Source: Phytohabitans aurantiacus
Lineage (GTDB): Bacteria; Actinomycetota; Actinomycetes; Mycobacteriales; Micromonosporaceae
Direction of reading: 5' to 3'
NCBI RefSeq assembly: GCF_027923225.1
Contig: NZ_BSDI01000007.1
Span: 496,001 to 560,000, forward strand
DNA length: 64,000 nucleotides
Shown one piece after another: positions 24,793 to 33,871 of this stretch. The notes under the pieces were generated by a model. That model made no database searches. It was not told the origin of the DNA and was given only the letters and a program-made list of their open reading frames with translations. The position numbers and the translations under genes are program-made. Positions within the stretch are counted from its first letter, which is position 1, and the number at the start of each line of letters is the position of its first letter.

Positions 24793-25233
24793 TCAAGGTC
24801 GTCGTCGGCGGGATCGCGTGCCACGGGTCGAACCGCCGTAAGGGTCCTCAGGGTCAGGTGGGCGGGATGTTTGGTTGAGGCGGAAGAGGTTGCTGGGGTC
24901 GTAGCGGCGCTTGACCGCCACCAGCCGCTCCCACGTCGCCCCCGGATAGGCCGCGCGGACGCCCGCCAGGTCCAGGACGATGCCGTCGTCGCACTCGCTG
25001 TGGTTGCCGTGGCCGCCGCTTCGGACGGCGAGCGGCAGACCGGTGTCGCGGGCGACCAGCACGACACGCGAGACCTCGGCCGCGTCGAGCGGCCGGGCGA
25101 TGACCGCCGGGCGGCGGTCGATGGCGCCGGAGAAGACGGTGCGGGCCCGGTCGTATCCCTCGTCGCCGGGCGTGATGACCACACCTTTCAGCTCGGCACG
25201 CAGCCGATCGACGGCCAAAGAGGTGGGTGGCAT
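24793..25233 (-). pseudogene. Internally deleted BBE-type FAD-dependent oxidoreductase
   Basis: The frame encodes only 146 residues. Residues 1 to about 93 are the N-terminus of a berberine-bridge-type FAD oxidoreductase, including the flavin-binding PLAVRSGGHGNH (His for covalent FAD). The sequence then jumps in frame to the family's extreme C-terminus, YPGATWERLVAVKRRYDPSN followed by LFRLNQ. About 330-350 residues of FAD and substrate domain are missing at the junction near 24955. A good Shine-Dalgarno (GGGGAG) and ATG 25233 remain, so a short protein could still be made. It cannot be an active oxidase. Confidence 0.8.
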
Positions 25234-25302
25234 GACAAAAACTCCCCGTGTACTCGATTGACCGCCCGACCGTAGCCCCCACCCCTGACATACCGTGTAC
25301 TC

Positions 25303-25644
25303 GTGATCAGGCGGCACGACGAGCACCGTGACCGGCCGCTGCGCGCGTTTCGGGAGTGGCTGCGGGCCGGCCGCCCACCTCAGGCGCTCGCCGGCTGTCC
25401 GCATCTGCGGGCGGCACCCGCACGCGACGTCGGTGAGCCGGCCACCTGCGACGACCACCAGCCGGACGACGGCCCCATCGTGCACCTGCGTACGTGCCTG
25501 ACCTGCGGACATGTCGGCTGCTGCGACTCGTCGGCGCCCCAGCACGCGACCGCGCACGCCACCAGCACCGGGCACCCGGTCATCCAGTCCGCCCAGCCGG
25601 GCGAGACCTGGCGCTGGTGCTACCCCGACCAGTTGCTCGGTTGA
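25303..25644 (+). CDS. UBP-type zinc-finger protein
   Basis: 113 residues with the bacterial form of the ZnF_UBP domain: CPHL near residue 32, then CLTCGHVGCCDSSAPQHATA and a C-terminal GHPVIQS..GETWRWCYPD. Cysteines and histidines are spaced to bind zinc. In eukaryotes UBP fingers bind ubiquitin tails; bacteria lack ubiquitin, and actinobacterial members are uncharacterised, often fused to or beside redox or transport genes. GTG 25303 is the chosen start. It is divergent from the FAD-oxidoreductase remnant, with an 11-base direct repeat between them. Confidence 0.75.
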   Translation: MIRRHDEHRDRPLRAFREWLRAGRPPQALAGCPHLRAAPARDVGEPATCDDHQPDDGPIVHLRTCLTCGHVGCCDSSAPQHATAHATSTGHPVIQSAQPGETWRWCYPDQLLG

Positions 25645-25706
25645 ACGTCACATAGGCGTTTAGCCAGCGCCTCCGGTGGTAAATGACATGCCGACCGGAG
25701 GTGATC

Positions 25707-25898
25707 ATGGAGTACCTGACGATCGACGAGATCGCCAAGCACTACTGGGTCAGGCGCGGATTCGCGCCCGAGCTGGCCGCTGCCGGCCATTGGCGGCAGC
25801 GGTACGACGCGGACGGCACCGTGCGGTACCGCCGCGACGATGTCGAAGCCGTGCTCGGGCGCCAGTTCCACGCGGCGGTCAGCGCGACCGCCGGCTGA
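25707..25898 (+). CDS. Small HTH (excisionase/MerR-like) DNA-binding protein
   Basis: 63 residues: MEYLTIDEIAKHYWVRRGFA, then VRYRRDDVEAVLGRQ near the end. This layout (helix-turn-helix followed by a wing and R-x-D-V-E) is that of the excisionase-type HTH_17 fold. A perfect Shine-Dalgarno GGAGGTGATC directly precedes ATG 25707, so this rather than the earlier in-frame ATG is the start. No integrase or phage genes flank it. The last 20 bases overlap the convergent MFS gene. Confidence 0.6.
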   Translation: MEYLTIDEIAKHYWVRRGFAPELAAAGHWRQRYDADGTVRYRRDDVEAVLGRQFHAAVSATAG

Positions 25899-27192
25899 TC
25901 CACGGGGGCGGCCGCCGCGAGAGGACAAGCGCCGCCGCGACCGCGAGGTACGGCAGCGCGAACGCCGCGAAGGCCCACTCGTGACCGGTCGCCCCCGCCA
26001 TCACCCCGTAACCGGCGAACACGGCGATCGTCGTGGAGTCGCTCAGGACACCCGCGAACGACGTCACCGTCGCCCGGGACGAGCCCGTGATCCGATGCTG
26101 GAGCCGCGCGTCCGCGGTCACCGACGCGAGCTGGAAGCCGCAGAACGCGATCGCGAGCAACACGAAGCCCGCCGGGCGCCCGCTGGCCGCGCCGGCGGCG
26201 AGCAGCCCGGCGGCGGCCACGAGCAGGACCGCGAGGCCCGTCGAGGACAGCCGCTCCCCCACGCCGCCGAGCAGGCCACCAGCGGTGGCACCAACCCAGA
26301 TCAACAGCATGAACAGCGGCACGGTCGCGTCCGGCACTCCCGCATCGCGGGCCAGCAGCGGCGTGTACTCCTCCAGCGCGCCCCATACGACGGTGACCGC
26401 CGGCACGAGCAGGACGGCACCGCGTACCGCACGACTGTGTCGCGCCTCAGCGAAACCGGCGAGGAGCACGTCGAGGTATCCGGTGTCGGGTGCGGCTGTG
26501 GCCAGTACCGGCGTCTCCGGCGATGGCGGATGGGTGACCGCCACCGCGGCCTCGCCCACGGCGGCGGTCATCGAATGGCCGCGCGCGCTCGACGCGTGCG
26601 CCACCGACCTGGCGCGGTGCTCGGGAAGCTGGGCCGCGATGGCGGCGGCGACCAGGCACGCGACCACGCTCGCCGCGCCCACCGCGTGGTATCCGCCCGC
26701 GTCGAGCACCGGCGAAGCCAGCGCCATCGACAGCACGGCCGAGATCAGCCCGGCGGCCTGCGCGCGCCCGATCGTCCTGGCGTACCGGTCAGCGGCGCCC
26801 AAGCGGTCGAGTTCCTCGTAGACGAGCGCCTCGAACGCGCCGGATGCCAGCGCCTCCTTCGCGCCCCAGAGCACGAAACCGAGCGCGAACACCCAGTACG
26901 AGGGTGCGGCGACCCAGAGGCCGAACCCGACTGCGGACGAAAGTGGACCGGCCACGAGCAGGGCTCGCCGCGAAAACCTGTCGGCCCAAACGCCGGACGG
27001 GATCTCCAGCGCGATCGAACTGGCCGACCAGATGACGAACAGCGACGAGATCTGCCAGACGGACAGGCCGGTGTCACTGAACAGCAGCGTGTAGACCGGG
27101 TACAGCAGGACCAGGTTGTCGAAGAGGCAGTACAGGTAAAGGGTGGCATTGAGCCGCGAGGCAGTGGCGTTGAGCCGTGAGGTAGTCAGCAT
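25879..27192 (-). CDS. MFS transporter
   Basis: 437 residues, about 12 helices with a central cytoplasmic loop around 200-235. The A-type motif is GVWADRFSRRALLVAG near residue 68, with IALEIPSGVWAD typical of drug or metabolite exporters. The N-terminus contains an imperfect tandem duplication (SRLNATA-SRLNAT), visible in DNA as two about 21-bp copies at 27144-27185. AGGAAGG precedes the ATG. Substrate unknown. Confidence 0.85.
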   Translation of the reverse strand: MLTTSRLNATASRLNATLYLYCLFDNLVLLYPVYTLLFSDTGLSVWQISSLFVIWSASSIALEIPSGVWADRFSRRALLVAGPLSSAVGFGLWVAAPSYWVFALGFVLWGAKEALASGAFEALVYEELDRLGAADRYARTIGRAQAAGLISAVLSMALASPVLDAGGYHAVGAASVVACLVAAAIAAQLPEHRARSVAHASSARGHSMTAAVGEAAVAVTHPPSPETPVLATAAPDTGYLDVLLAGFAEARHSRAVRGAVLLVPAVTVVWGALEEYTPLLARDAGVPDATVPLFMLLIWVGATAGGLLGGVGERLSSTGLAVLLVAAAGLLAAGAASGRPAGFVLLAIAFCGFQLASVTADARLQHRITGSSRATVTSFAGVLSDSTTIAVFAGYGVMAGATGHEWAFAAFALPYLAVAAALVLSRRPPPWISRRSR

Positions 27193-27306
27193 GGGCCTTC
27201 CTGAGGGGACGAATCGGACGCTGGGCGCACGACTCCCTCAGGAGGACCTCGGGTGCTAGTTGAGCATCAACATCGCCACGTCATACCCGCCATCCTACGG
27301 CGCGGG

Positions 27307-28296
27307 TCAGCCGGCGGCGGTGAAGGCGGCGCGGATGCCGTCGCGGTCGGTGCCGGCGGCCAGTAGGACACGCAACAGCACGCGCGCCTTGAAGGGGTCG
27401 AGGAATCCGGCCGGGATCAGGCCGCGGGCCACCAGGTCGCGCTCGGAGCCCGGAAACCCGTACGTGCCGGTCAGCACCGGGCCCGCGCCCGTCCGGGACG
27501 CGAGCACCACCGGCACCGCCTCGACGAGGTATTGCAGCGCGGGCACCATCGCCTGCGGCACGTGACCGGCGCCGAACGCCGCGAGAATCACACCGTCCAC
27601 ACGGGACCCGAGCCCATCCAGCACGGCGCCGTCGTCGTCGAGAGTCACCGTGACGACCGCGACCGTGGGCCGGGATCCGCCCGGCCGGAACGCTGGTGTG
27701 CGGCTCAGTCGCTCGATGAGCATTCGCGGCTGTCCCTCGACGACGTATCCCAGCGGGCCTCCGTTGGGGGACCTGAAGGTGGATCCGGCGGTCGAGTGTG
27801 TCTTGCGGACCCGGCGGGCGGCGTGGATCTCGTCTGCGAAAACCACCACACAACCCAGGTCGCGCGCGGCTGGACTGGCCGCCACCTGTACCGCGCCGAG
27901 CAGGTTGGCCGGGCCGTCCGCACCCGCCATAGCGGCATTGCGCATCGCGCCGGTGACCACGATGGGCTCGGGGCCGGAATGGTACAGATCAAGCAGGTAA
28001 GAGGTCTCCTCGATGGTGTCGGTGCCCTGAATGACCACGACACCGTCGACACCCGCCGCCAGGTTCCGCCGCACCAGATCTGCCAGACCCGCCACGTCGT
28101 CAAAACTGACGCTCGCACCGGGCAGTTGCCGGAAGTCCACCGCCTCCAGGTCGGCGTCGAGCTCGGCCAGCCCGGGCACGCCCGCGATGAGCTGGTCCAC
28201 GGACAAGGCGGGCGCGACGCCACCGGTGGCGATCGGCGTCATCGTGATCGTGCCGCCCAGACTCACCACGAGCACTCTGGGTCGAAGCTTTCCCAT
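27307..28296 (-). CDS. L-asparaginase (type I/II amidohydrolase)
   Basis: 329-residue enzyme hydrolysing L-asparagine to aspartate and ammonia. Nucleophile motif VVSLGGTITM (Thr16) and second motif VVIQGTDTIEET (the usual HGTDT has Gln here), plus Lys in RKTHSTAGS. It has no signal peptide, so it is cytoplasmic. It lies 20 bases downstream of a GntR remnant on the same strand; loss of that regulator's N-terminus may have freed it from control. The C-terminal dimer domain is complete (LAAFGAGHVP). Confidence 0.9.
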   Translation of the reverse strand: MGKLRPRVLVVSLGGTITMTPIATGGVAPALSVDQLIAGVPGLAELDADLEAVDFRQLPGASVSFDDVAGLADLVRRNLAAGVDGVVVIQGTDTIEETSYLLDLYHSGPEPIVVTGAMRNAAMAGADGPANLLGAVQVAASPAARDLGCVVVFADEIHAARRVRKTHSTAGSTFRSPNGGPLGYVVEGQPRMLIERLSRTPAFRPGGSRPTVAVVTVTLDDDGAVLDGLGSRVDGVILAAFGAGHVPQAMVPALQYLVEAVPVVLASRTGAGPVLTGTYGFPGSERDLVARGLIPAGFLDPFKARVLLRVLLAAGTDRDGIRAAFTAAG

Positions 28297-28315
28297 CGGC
28301 GCAGACTATCCGCGC

Positions 28316-28609
28316 CTACGCTGACCCGCGGGACAGTTGCTCCCGCACCGCGTTGAGGGCCTGTTCCGGCGACGCGCCGAGACGCCAGATAGCCGCGGCA
28401 TAGCGCCTGGCCTCCTCCCGGAGGCGCTCCTGAAGAGCGGGTTCGGCCGCAGCAGGCGCCAGCGCTGCGACCGTGGTGCCGTGCCGCACCCGACTGACGA
28501 CGATGCCGTCGGCTTCGAGCTCCCGGTATGCCCTCGCCACGGTGCCGGGCGCGAGTCCCAGATCGTTGGCGAGCTGACGGATGCTGGGCAGCCGGTGGCC
28601 GACCGGTGC
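28316..28609 (-). pseudogene. GntR-family (YtrA-type) regulator, N-terminus lost
   Basis: From about 28609 downwards the frame reads PVGHRLPSIRQLANDLGLAP then GTVARAYRELEADGIV, the recognition helix and wing of a GntR/YtrA HTH, followed by an about 50-residue C-terminal helix pair. Upstream the expected 25-30 residues of the first helix (PPYxQ...) are absent in every frame and there is no in-frame start codon near. The frame continues only as GC-rich noise. I read it as a 5' truncated or frameshifted regulator, 20 bases from asparaginase. Confidence 0.65.
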
Positions 28610-28808
28610 TGAGCATGGGCGATACTCGCTCCTCCAGCAGAGCGTTCGACCACACCGTGCGGTAGGACGTCCGCCAGCCGTACGGGTGGAAGAAAGCGGC
28701 ACGGGGTGGGGCGGTGTCCGGAGTGTGACACCGGTAGCGTGGGGCGGCGTGCCGGCGGCACCCCCTTTCCCGCCGGCAAGGCGCTCGGCGACGTATGGAG
28801 GATGGCGC

Positions 28809-30332
28809 ATGTCCCAGGGCGGGGAGCTGTACGCGGTGCGCGAGAGCATGAGTGCGCAGCCGGGCTTCGAGATCAAGCTGCGCGGCTACGACCAGCGGCA
28901 GGTCGACCGGTACCTCGCGCAGAGGGACAACGAGGTCGCCACGCTGCTGACCGAGCGCGACCACGCGTTGGGGCAGGTGCACGACCTGGCCGCCCAGCTC
29001 CAGCACACGCACACCGAGCTGACCGAGCTGCGGCAGCGGCCGGCGCAGGTCGACCGGGCGTCGTTCCGGCACCTGGGCCCGATGGTCGACCAGATCCTCG
29101 CCCTGTCCGAAAACCAGGCCGAGGCGATCACCAACAAGGCCGCCCAGCAGGCCAACGAGGTGCGCGCCGAGGCCGACAAGGTGCTGGCCGACGCTCGCGA
29201 GTACGCCGCGCAGACCCGCCACGACCTGGAGTCGGAGATCGCCGCCAGGCGCGCCGAGGAAGAGAAGATCACCGAGGAGCGGCGGGCGGCGATGCAGGCC
29301 GAGCTGGCCGAGGTCCGCGACCTGGCCGAGCGGCTGCGTGCCGAGGCGCAGCAGGAGATCGAGGCGGCCCGCGCGCAGACCGAGCAGGAGCTGGCGCAGT
29401 GGCGGTCCGAAGTGGAGCAGGAGATCGGCGAACAACGGGCCGCCGTCGAGGCCGAGCTGGCCGAGAAGCGCCGGCACGCCGATGAGCAGAGTGCGGTACA
29501 CCAGCAGCAGCTCGGACTGGTACAGCAGGAGATCCGGGCGCGGCGGCAGGCGTTGACGCACCTTCAGGCCGAGATGGACAGTGCGCAGCAGCGGCTCACC
29601 CAGTGGCGCCAGGAGGGTGCCGCGGCCGAGCGCGAGGTCGCCCAGCTCCAGCAGCACATGGAAGAGATGCGCCACGACCTGGCCACCGAGACTGACCGCC
29701 TCGACGAGGTGCGCCGGTCGGCGGAGTCGGCGGAGCGGCACGCCAAGGAGGTCCGCGCCCGGGTCCAGCGGGAAGCCAAGCGGGTCGCCGACCTGGCCGC
29801 CGCCGCGGTGATGGCAGCGGCGGCGGGTGGCGTGCAGACCGGCGAGTACCCGATGGTGACGCACGCCCGGCCCGCCGCACCGCAGCCCGCGGAGCCGGCT
29901 GTGGAGCCGGCCGCCGAGCCGACCGTCGAGGCGGCACCGCGGGCCGAGGCGCCCGCGGAGGTGGCGCCGGAGGTGACCGAGGCGATGCCGCTGCCCGCCG
30001 CGCCGGCGCCCGCGGAGCACGAGGTGACGCACGTCTTCGAGGCCGCGCCCGCGCCGGTGCGCGGGATGTTCGAGCCGGCGCAGGTCCCGTTCAACGCGGC
30101 ACCGACGTTCGAGGCGCCCACCGTGGTGCCGGCGCCGGTGGACCCCGCGCCGGTCACGGAGGCGCTGACCGTGCCGGTCGCCGACCTGGCCGAGCCACTC
30201 ACCGAGCCGGCCGGCTGGGCGCCGGTCGTGGTGCACGGCGACAGCCCGCTCCAGCACGACACCGAGCTCACGCTCCCCGTCCAGCGCGCCCCGGAGGGCC
30301 ACCCGATCCCCGCCGACACCGACCCGCGCTAG
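28809..30332 (+). CDS. DivIVA-domain coiled-coil protein (FilP/Scy-like family)
   Basis: 507 residues. A DivIVA-like N-terminal motif FEIKLRGYDQRQVDRYLAQR at about 20-39 is followed by about 320 residues of continuous coiled coil (heptads rich in Glu, Ala, Arg, Gln) and a 150-residue Ala/Pro/Glu/Val-rich disordered tail ending PADTDPR. Such proteins organise polar growth or cytoskeleton in actinomycetes; annotations as cellulose-binding protein are historical. GGAGG lies 7 bases before ATG 28809; a longer upstream frame has no conserved features. It is alone between two minus-strand groups. Confidence 0.8.
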   Translation: MSQGGELYAVRESMSAQPGFEIKLRGYDQRQVDRYLAQRDNEVATLLTERDHALGQVHDLAAQLQHTHTELTELRQRPAQVDRASFRHLGPMVDQILALSENQAEAITNKAAQQANEVRAEADKVLADAREYAAQTRHDLESEIAARRAEEEKITEERRAAMQAELAEVRDLAERLRAEAQQEIEAARAQTEQELAQWRSEVEQEIGEQRAAVEAELAEKRRHADEQSAVHQQQLGLVQQEIRARRQALTHLQAEMDSAQQRLTQWRQEGAAAEREVAQLQQHMEEMRHDLATETDRLDEVRRSAESAERHAKEVRARVQREAKRVADLAAAAVMAAAAGGVQTGEYPMVTHARPAAPQPAEPAVEPAAEPTVEAAPRAEAPAEVAPEVTEAMPLPAAPAPAEHEVTHVFEAAPAPVRGMFEPAQVPFNAAPTFEAPTVVPAPVDPAPVTEALTVPVADLAEPLTEPAGWAPVVVHGDSPLQHDTELTLPVQRAPEGHPIPADTDPR

Positions 30333-30341
30333 CGCTAGCGC

Positions 30342-31343
30342 TCACATGGTGATGGCCACCTTGGCGCGGGCGTGCTCCACCTGGAGGTAGCGCACCGCCG
30401 CCGGGGCCTCGGCCAGCTTGTACGTGCGGTCGATCACCGGTGTGACCTGGCCGGATTCGATCAGCTCGCGCAGGGCCTGCAACGTCTCGGCGCGCGGCGG
30501 CACGTTGTTGAGCAGGACCAACCGGTGCCGGACGAACCGCGCCGCCAGCTGGCCGGCGATCGTCAGGGTCATCGGCCCGAAGAGCTGCGGCCGCCGGCCG
30601 GACACGCCGCCGCCGGAGAAGATCAGGGTACCGGCGGGCGTGAGCACCCGGCGCAGGTCGGCCAGCGCCCGGTTGGCGACCAGGTCGAAAACGACGTCGT
30701 ACCGCTCCGGCGCGCGGGCGAAGTCGTCACGCGTGTAGTCGACGACGTGGTCGGCGCCGAGCGACCGCACGAGGTCGGCGTTCCGGGTACTGCACACACC
30801 GGTGACCTCCGCGCCGAGCGCCTTGCCGATCTGCACCGCGAACGTGCCCACTCCCCCGGACGCGCCGTTGACGAGTACCCGCTGGCCGGGCTGGACGCGG
30901 GCCGCCTCGCGGAGCCCGACGAGCGCGGTGGCGCCCGCGAGCGGCACGGTGGCCGCCTGCTCGAACGTCAGGTTGGCCGGTTTGAACGCGAGCTGCCCCT
31001 CGGGCACGCACACGTACTCGGCGAAAGCACCGTCCAGTTCGCGCGCGTCGCCGTACACCTCGTCGCCGGGCTGGAACCTGGTCACCGACGGGCCGACCGC
31101 CTCGACCCGGCCCGCCAGGTCGCTGCCCCGAATCGTCCTCTTCGGACCGCGAGCCCCGAAGACCTCGCGGAACGCCAGCCGCGCCAGGTACGGGTCGCCG
31201 CGCATGACGTGCCATTCGCGGGCGTTGACGGACGACGCGTGTACCCGCACCAGCACCTCGCCTTCGGCGGGGACCGGCGTCTCGACCTCCCGCACCGACA
31301 GGGATTCAGCGGACCCGTACCGGTACTGGACGACAGCCTTCAT
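30342..31343 (-). CDS. Zinc-less quinone-oxidoreductase-like MDR enzyme, NAD(P)-dependent
   Basis: 333 residues of the medium-chain dehydrogenase/reductase superfamily. An N-terminal GroES-like domain (MKAVVQYRYGSAESLSVREV) is followed by a Rossmann domain with VLVNGASGGVGTFAVQIGKA for NAD(P)H. The catalytic zinc cysteine is replaced in VNAREWHVMRGDPY, as in zeta-crystallin-type quinone reductases. AAGGAG precedes the ATG, which overlaps the upstream DUF2306 stop (ATGA). They are a coupled pair. Confidence 0.88.
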   Translation of the reverse strand: MKAVVQYRYGSAESLSVREVETPVPAEGEVLVRVHASSVNAREWHVMRGDPYLARLAFREVFGARGPKRTIRGSDLAGRVEAVGPSVTRFQPGDEVYGDARELDGAFAEYVCVPEGQLAFKPANLTFEQAATVPLAGATALVGLREAARVQPGQRVLVNGASGGVGTFAVQIGKALGAEVTGVCSTRNADLVRSLGADHVVDYTRDDFARAPERYDVVFDLVANRALADLRRVLTPAGTLIFSGGGVSGRRPQLFGPMTLTIAGQLAARFVRHRLVLLNNVPPRAETLQALRELIESGQVTPVIDRTYKLAEAPAAVRYLQVEHARAKVAITM

Positions 31344-31978
31344 CGAAATCTCCTTCTGATCAGCCACTCGACGAACGCGAGGTTGACGACCCAGGCGAGC
31401 GCGCTCAGCAGTGCCCGGGCAACGCCCACCGGCTGCTGTCCAAACGCGACGGCCCAGCCCCCGAGGGTGAGCACCTGCGTGCCGGCGCCCAGGCCGATGG
31501 CGTACCCGCGCAGCATCCACGCGCGGTGCCGGCGGATGTCCCGCCGCCGTACCGCCAACACTGCGGCCACTATGGACAGTGCCATCGCGGAGCCGAACAC
31601 CAGCCGGAAGGCGGTCATCAGCACCCCATCCATAGACGGGTGCGGGTAGAACACGGTCATCCACAGACCGGACAGCGCGGCGGTGAGTCCACAGAGGACC
31701 AGTACCCGGCCGGCGGCGCGATGCCAGCCGAGCGAGCGCCGGCGCAGTCCGGTGGGGAACTGGAAGGCGCCCACCACGCAGAACAGGGTGGCTCCGACGA
31801 TGTGCAGCACGATCGGCACCGGCGACTCGACGAACCGGGCGTTCTCCGGGGTGACCTCGGCACCGACCGACAACTCGGTCACGCGGACGGCACCGGCGAT
31901 CACCGGCACCAGGCTGAGCGCGATCAGCGCGGTGGGTACCGGCCAGACCCGGCTGGCGCGGACAGCGGTGACACTCAT
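31340..31978 (-). CDS. DUF2306 membrane protein
   Basis: 212 residues with about six hydrophobic segments (VWPVPTALIALSLVPVIAGA; VLHIVGATLFCVVGAFQFPT). GWHRAAGRVLV and RAWMLRGYAIGLGAGTQ are DUF2306 hallmarks. The conserved histidines in W-H-R and in HPSMDG suggest possible heme binding, but function is unknown. Coupled to the downstream dehydrogenase by a 4-base overlap. Confidence 0.75.
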   Translation of the reverse strand: MSVTAVRASRVWPVPTALIALSLVPVIAGAVRVTELSVGAEVTPENARFVESPVPIVLHIVGATLFCVVGAFQFPTGLRRRSLGWHRAAGRVLVLCGLTAALSGLWMTVFYPHPSMDGVLMTAFRLVFGSAMALSIVAAVLAVRRRDIRRHRAWMLRGYAIGLGAGTQVLTLGGWAVAFGQQPVGVARALLSALAWVVNLAFVEWLIRRRFR

Positions 31979-32066
31979 GTATCGATCGTCGCGGCGGCGG
32001 CGTGCCGTTTCATCGGAACTTGAGCCGCTCGCGCACCGGTCTTTGGTGCGGCGAGGAAACCGTACT

Positions 32067-32726
32067 TTAGGCCGAGGGACGCACGCGGTCCGTCTCGTAC
32101 GCCCACATGGCGATCTCGACGCGGTTGCGGGCGCCGAGCTTGGCCATCAGGCTCGCGATGTGCGTCTTTACGGTGCTCAGCGTGATGAACAGCTCGCTGG
32201 CGATCTCGCTGTTGGTGCGGCCGCGCGCGACAGCCGCCAGCACCTGTTCTTCGCGGTCGGTCAGGGCGTCGATCGGCTGTTTGGTGGGCGCGGCCGGTCC
32301 GGAGTCGGCGAACGCCTTGAGCAGCCGGGTGGTGACGCTCGGAGCGATCAGCGCCTCGCCGCTGGCCGCCGCGTGCACGGCCTGGGCGAGCAACGCGGGG
32401 CCGGCGTCCTTGAGCAGGAAGCCTTTCGCACCGGCCCGCAGCGCGGCGTACACGTACTCGTCGAGGTCGAAGGTGGTGATGACGACGACCGCGAGGGGGT
32501 CGGCGACGGCCGGGCCGGCGAGCGCGCGGGTGGCCTCGATGCCGTCGAGGCCCGGCATCCGGATGTCGAACAGGCACACGTCGGGGCGCAGCCGGCGAGC
32601 CACCTCGACCGCCCGCCACCCATCGGCGGCCTCACCGACCACCTCGATGCCGGGCTGCGCGTTGAGGATCATCGTGAGCCCGGTGCGCACGATCTCCTGG
32701 TCATCCGCGACCACGACGCTGACCAT
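32067..32726 (-). CDS. NarL/LuxR-family response regulator
   Basis: 219 residues. Receiver domain 1-120 with acidic pocket ADDQ (Asp8/9), phospho-acceptor Asp54 in CLFDIRMPG and Lys in GFLLKDAG; LuxR-type HTH from about 150 (LTDREEQVLAAVARGRTNSE). It receives phosphate from the kinase encoded directly upstream, with stop and start overlapping by one base (TAATG). Targets are unknown; this paired architecture is often linked to adjacent transporter genes, none of which are present here. Confidence 0.92.
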   Translation of the reverse strand: MVSVVVADDQEIVRTGLTMILNAQPGIEVVGEAADGWRAVEVARRLRPDVCLFDIRMPGLDGIEATRALAGPAVADPLAVVVITTFDLDEYVYAALRAGAKGFLLKDAGPALLAQAVHAAASGEALIAPSVTTRLLKAFADSGPAAPTKQPIDALTDREEQVLAAVARGRTNSEIASELFITLSTVKTHIASLMAKLGARNRVEIAMWAYETDRVRPSA

Positions 32727-33859
32727 TATGAGGCGGCCCGGGGGAGGACGGCGGTCACAGTCCAGCCGCGGCCGGGCGCGGGGCCGGCCTCGCAGGTGCC
32801 GCCGAGGAGCCCGGCGCGCTCCATCATGCCGACCAGGCCGTATCCGCGCGAGCCGGCCGTGCGTGCGGCGGTCGCCTCACCGTCGTCGCTGACCCGCAGG
32901 CGCACCGCCGTGTCGTCGACATCGACCCGTACCTGGATGCGGGTGGCGTGCCGGGCGTGCCGGCGGGCGTTGGTGACCGACTCCTGAGCGAGCCGGAAGA
33001 TCGCGGTGCCGACCGGCGGCGGCAGGGCGTCGACGTCGCCGACAAGCTCCACCTCGACGGCCGGGCCGGTGCGGGAAGAGCCGGCGAGCCGGTCGAGGTC
33101 GGACACCAGCGGGGCGGGCGCCCGCTCGGCGGGCTCGCCTCTGCGCAGTACCCGGACCATCGCCCGCATTTCGGCGAGCGCCTTGGTGGCCTCGGCCTCG
33201 ATGAGCCGCAGCGCGTCGGTGGCGGCGGCCGGGTCGGACGCCGCGGTCGCGAGGCCGGCCTGTGCGCGGATGGCCATCGCCGACACGTGGTGGGCGACGG
33301 TGTCGTGCAGGTCGCGGGCCAGGCGCTCGCGTTCGAGGAGCTTGACCTGGTCGAGCTCGCGCTGCCGCGAGCCGACCCGGTAGCGCACGGCGGCGCCGAG
33401 GGTCATCGCGGCGAAAAGCACGACGAACCCGGCGCCGGCCTCGCCGAGGCTGATGTCGCCGAGCGCCGCGCTGAGGCCCACCTTGGCGAACATGATGCCG
33501 AGGCCGAGCACGGCCTCCCGCGCCGAACCCCAGCGGAAGAGCGCGTACGGCAGCAGCGTCACGTAGACCAGCGTGTTGAGCTCCGGCTCAGCACCGGTGA
33601 CCAGCGGCGTCACGGCACAGGTGCCGAACACGATCGCGACCATCAGCAGCGGCCGGGTGCGCCGCCACAGCAGGGCCGGCACCAGCCCCGCGGTCACCAC
33701 CAGCGAGACGGCCGGCGCGTGCAGGCCGGACCAGCGCACCGCCACTTCGAGCACGACGAGCGGTATGAGCACCGCGACGAGCGCCCAGTCGCGCCAGACC
33801 CGGGCGGGCGCGCCCGGGGGACGCGGCTCGTCCCATACGGAGCGCAACAGACCCTGCAC
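32726..33859 (-). CDS. Sensor histidine kinase (HisKA_3 / NarL-partner type)
   Basis: 377 residues. Four to six helices at the N-terminus (about 25-165) form a membrane sensor. The dimerisation helix RERLARDLHDTVAHHVSAM contains phospho-acceptor His185. A HATPase_c domain carries the N box (QESVTNARRHARH) and G box (SRGYGLVGMMERA). It pairs with the downstream response regulator. A DUF-type membrane sensor with no extracytoplasmic loop suggests sensing in or near the membrane. Confidence 0.92.
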   Translation of the reverse strand: MQGLLRSVWDEPRPPGAPARVWRDWALVAVLIPLVVLEVAVRWSGLHAPAVSLVVTAGLVPALLWRRTRPLLMVAIVFGTCAVTPLVTGAEPELNTLVYVTLLPYALFRWGSAREAVLGLGIMFAKVGLSAALGDISLGEAGAGFVVLFAAMTLGAAVRYRVGSRQRELDQVKLLERERLARDLHDTVAHHVSAMAIRAQAGLATAASDPAAATDALRLIEAEATKALAEMRAMVRVLRRGEPAERAPAPLVSDLDRLAGSSRTGPAVEVELVGDVDALPPPVGTAIFRLAQESVTNARRHARHATRIQVRVDVDDTAVRLRVSDDGEATAARTAGSRGYGLVGMMERAGLLGGTCEAGPAPGRGWTVTAVLPRAAS

Positions 33860-33871
33860 AGCGCCAGGGTA

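Noticed and set aside
25707..25898. Excisionase-like HTH as a sign of an integrated element
   Set aside because: No integrase, attachment site or phage genes within the window; small HTH_17 proteins also occur alone.
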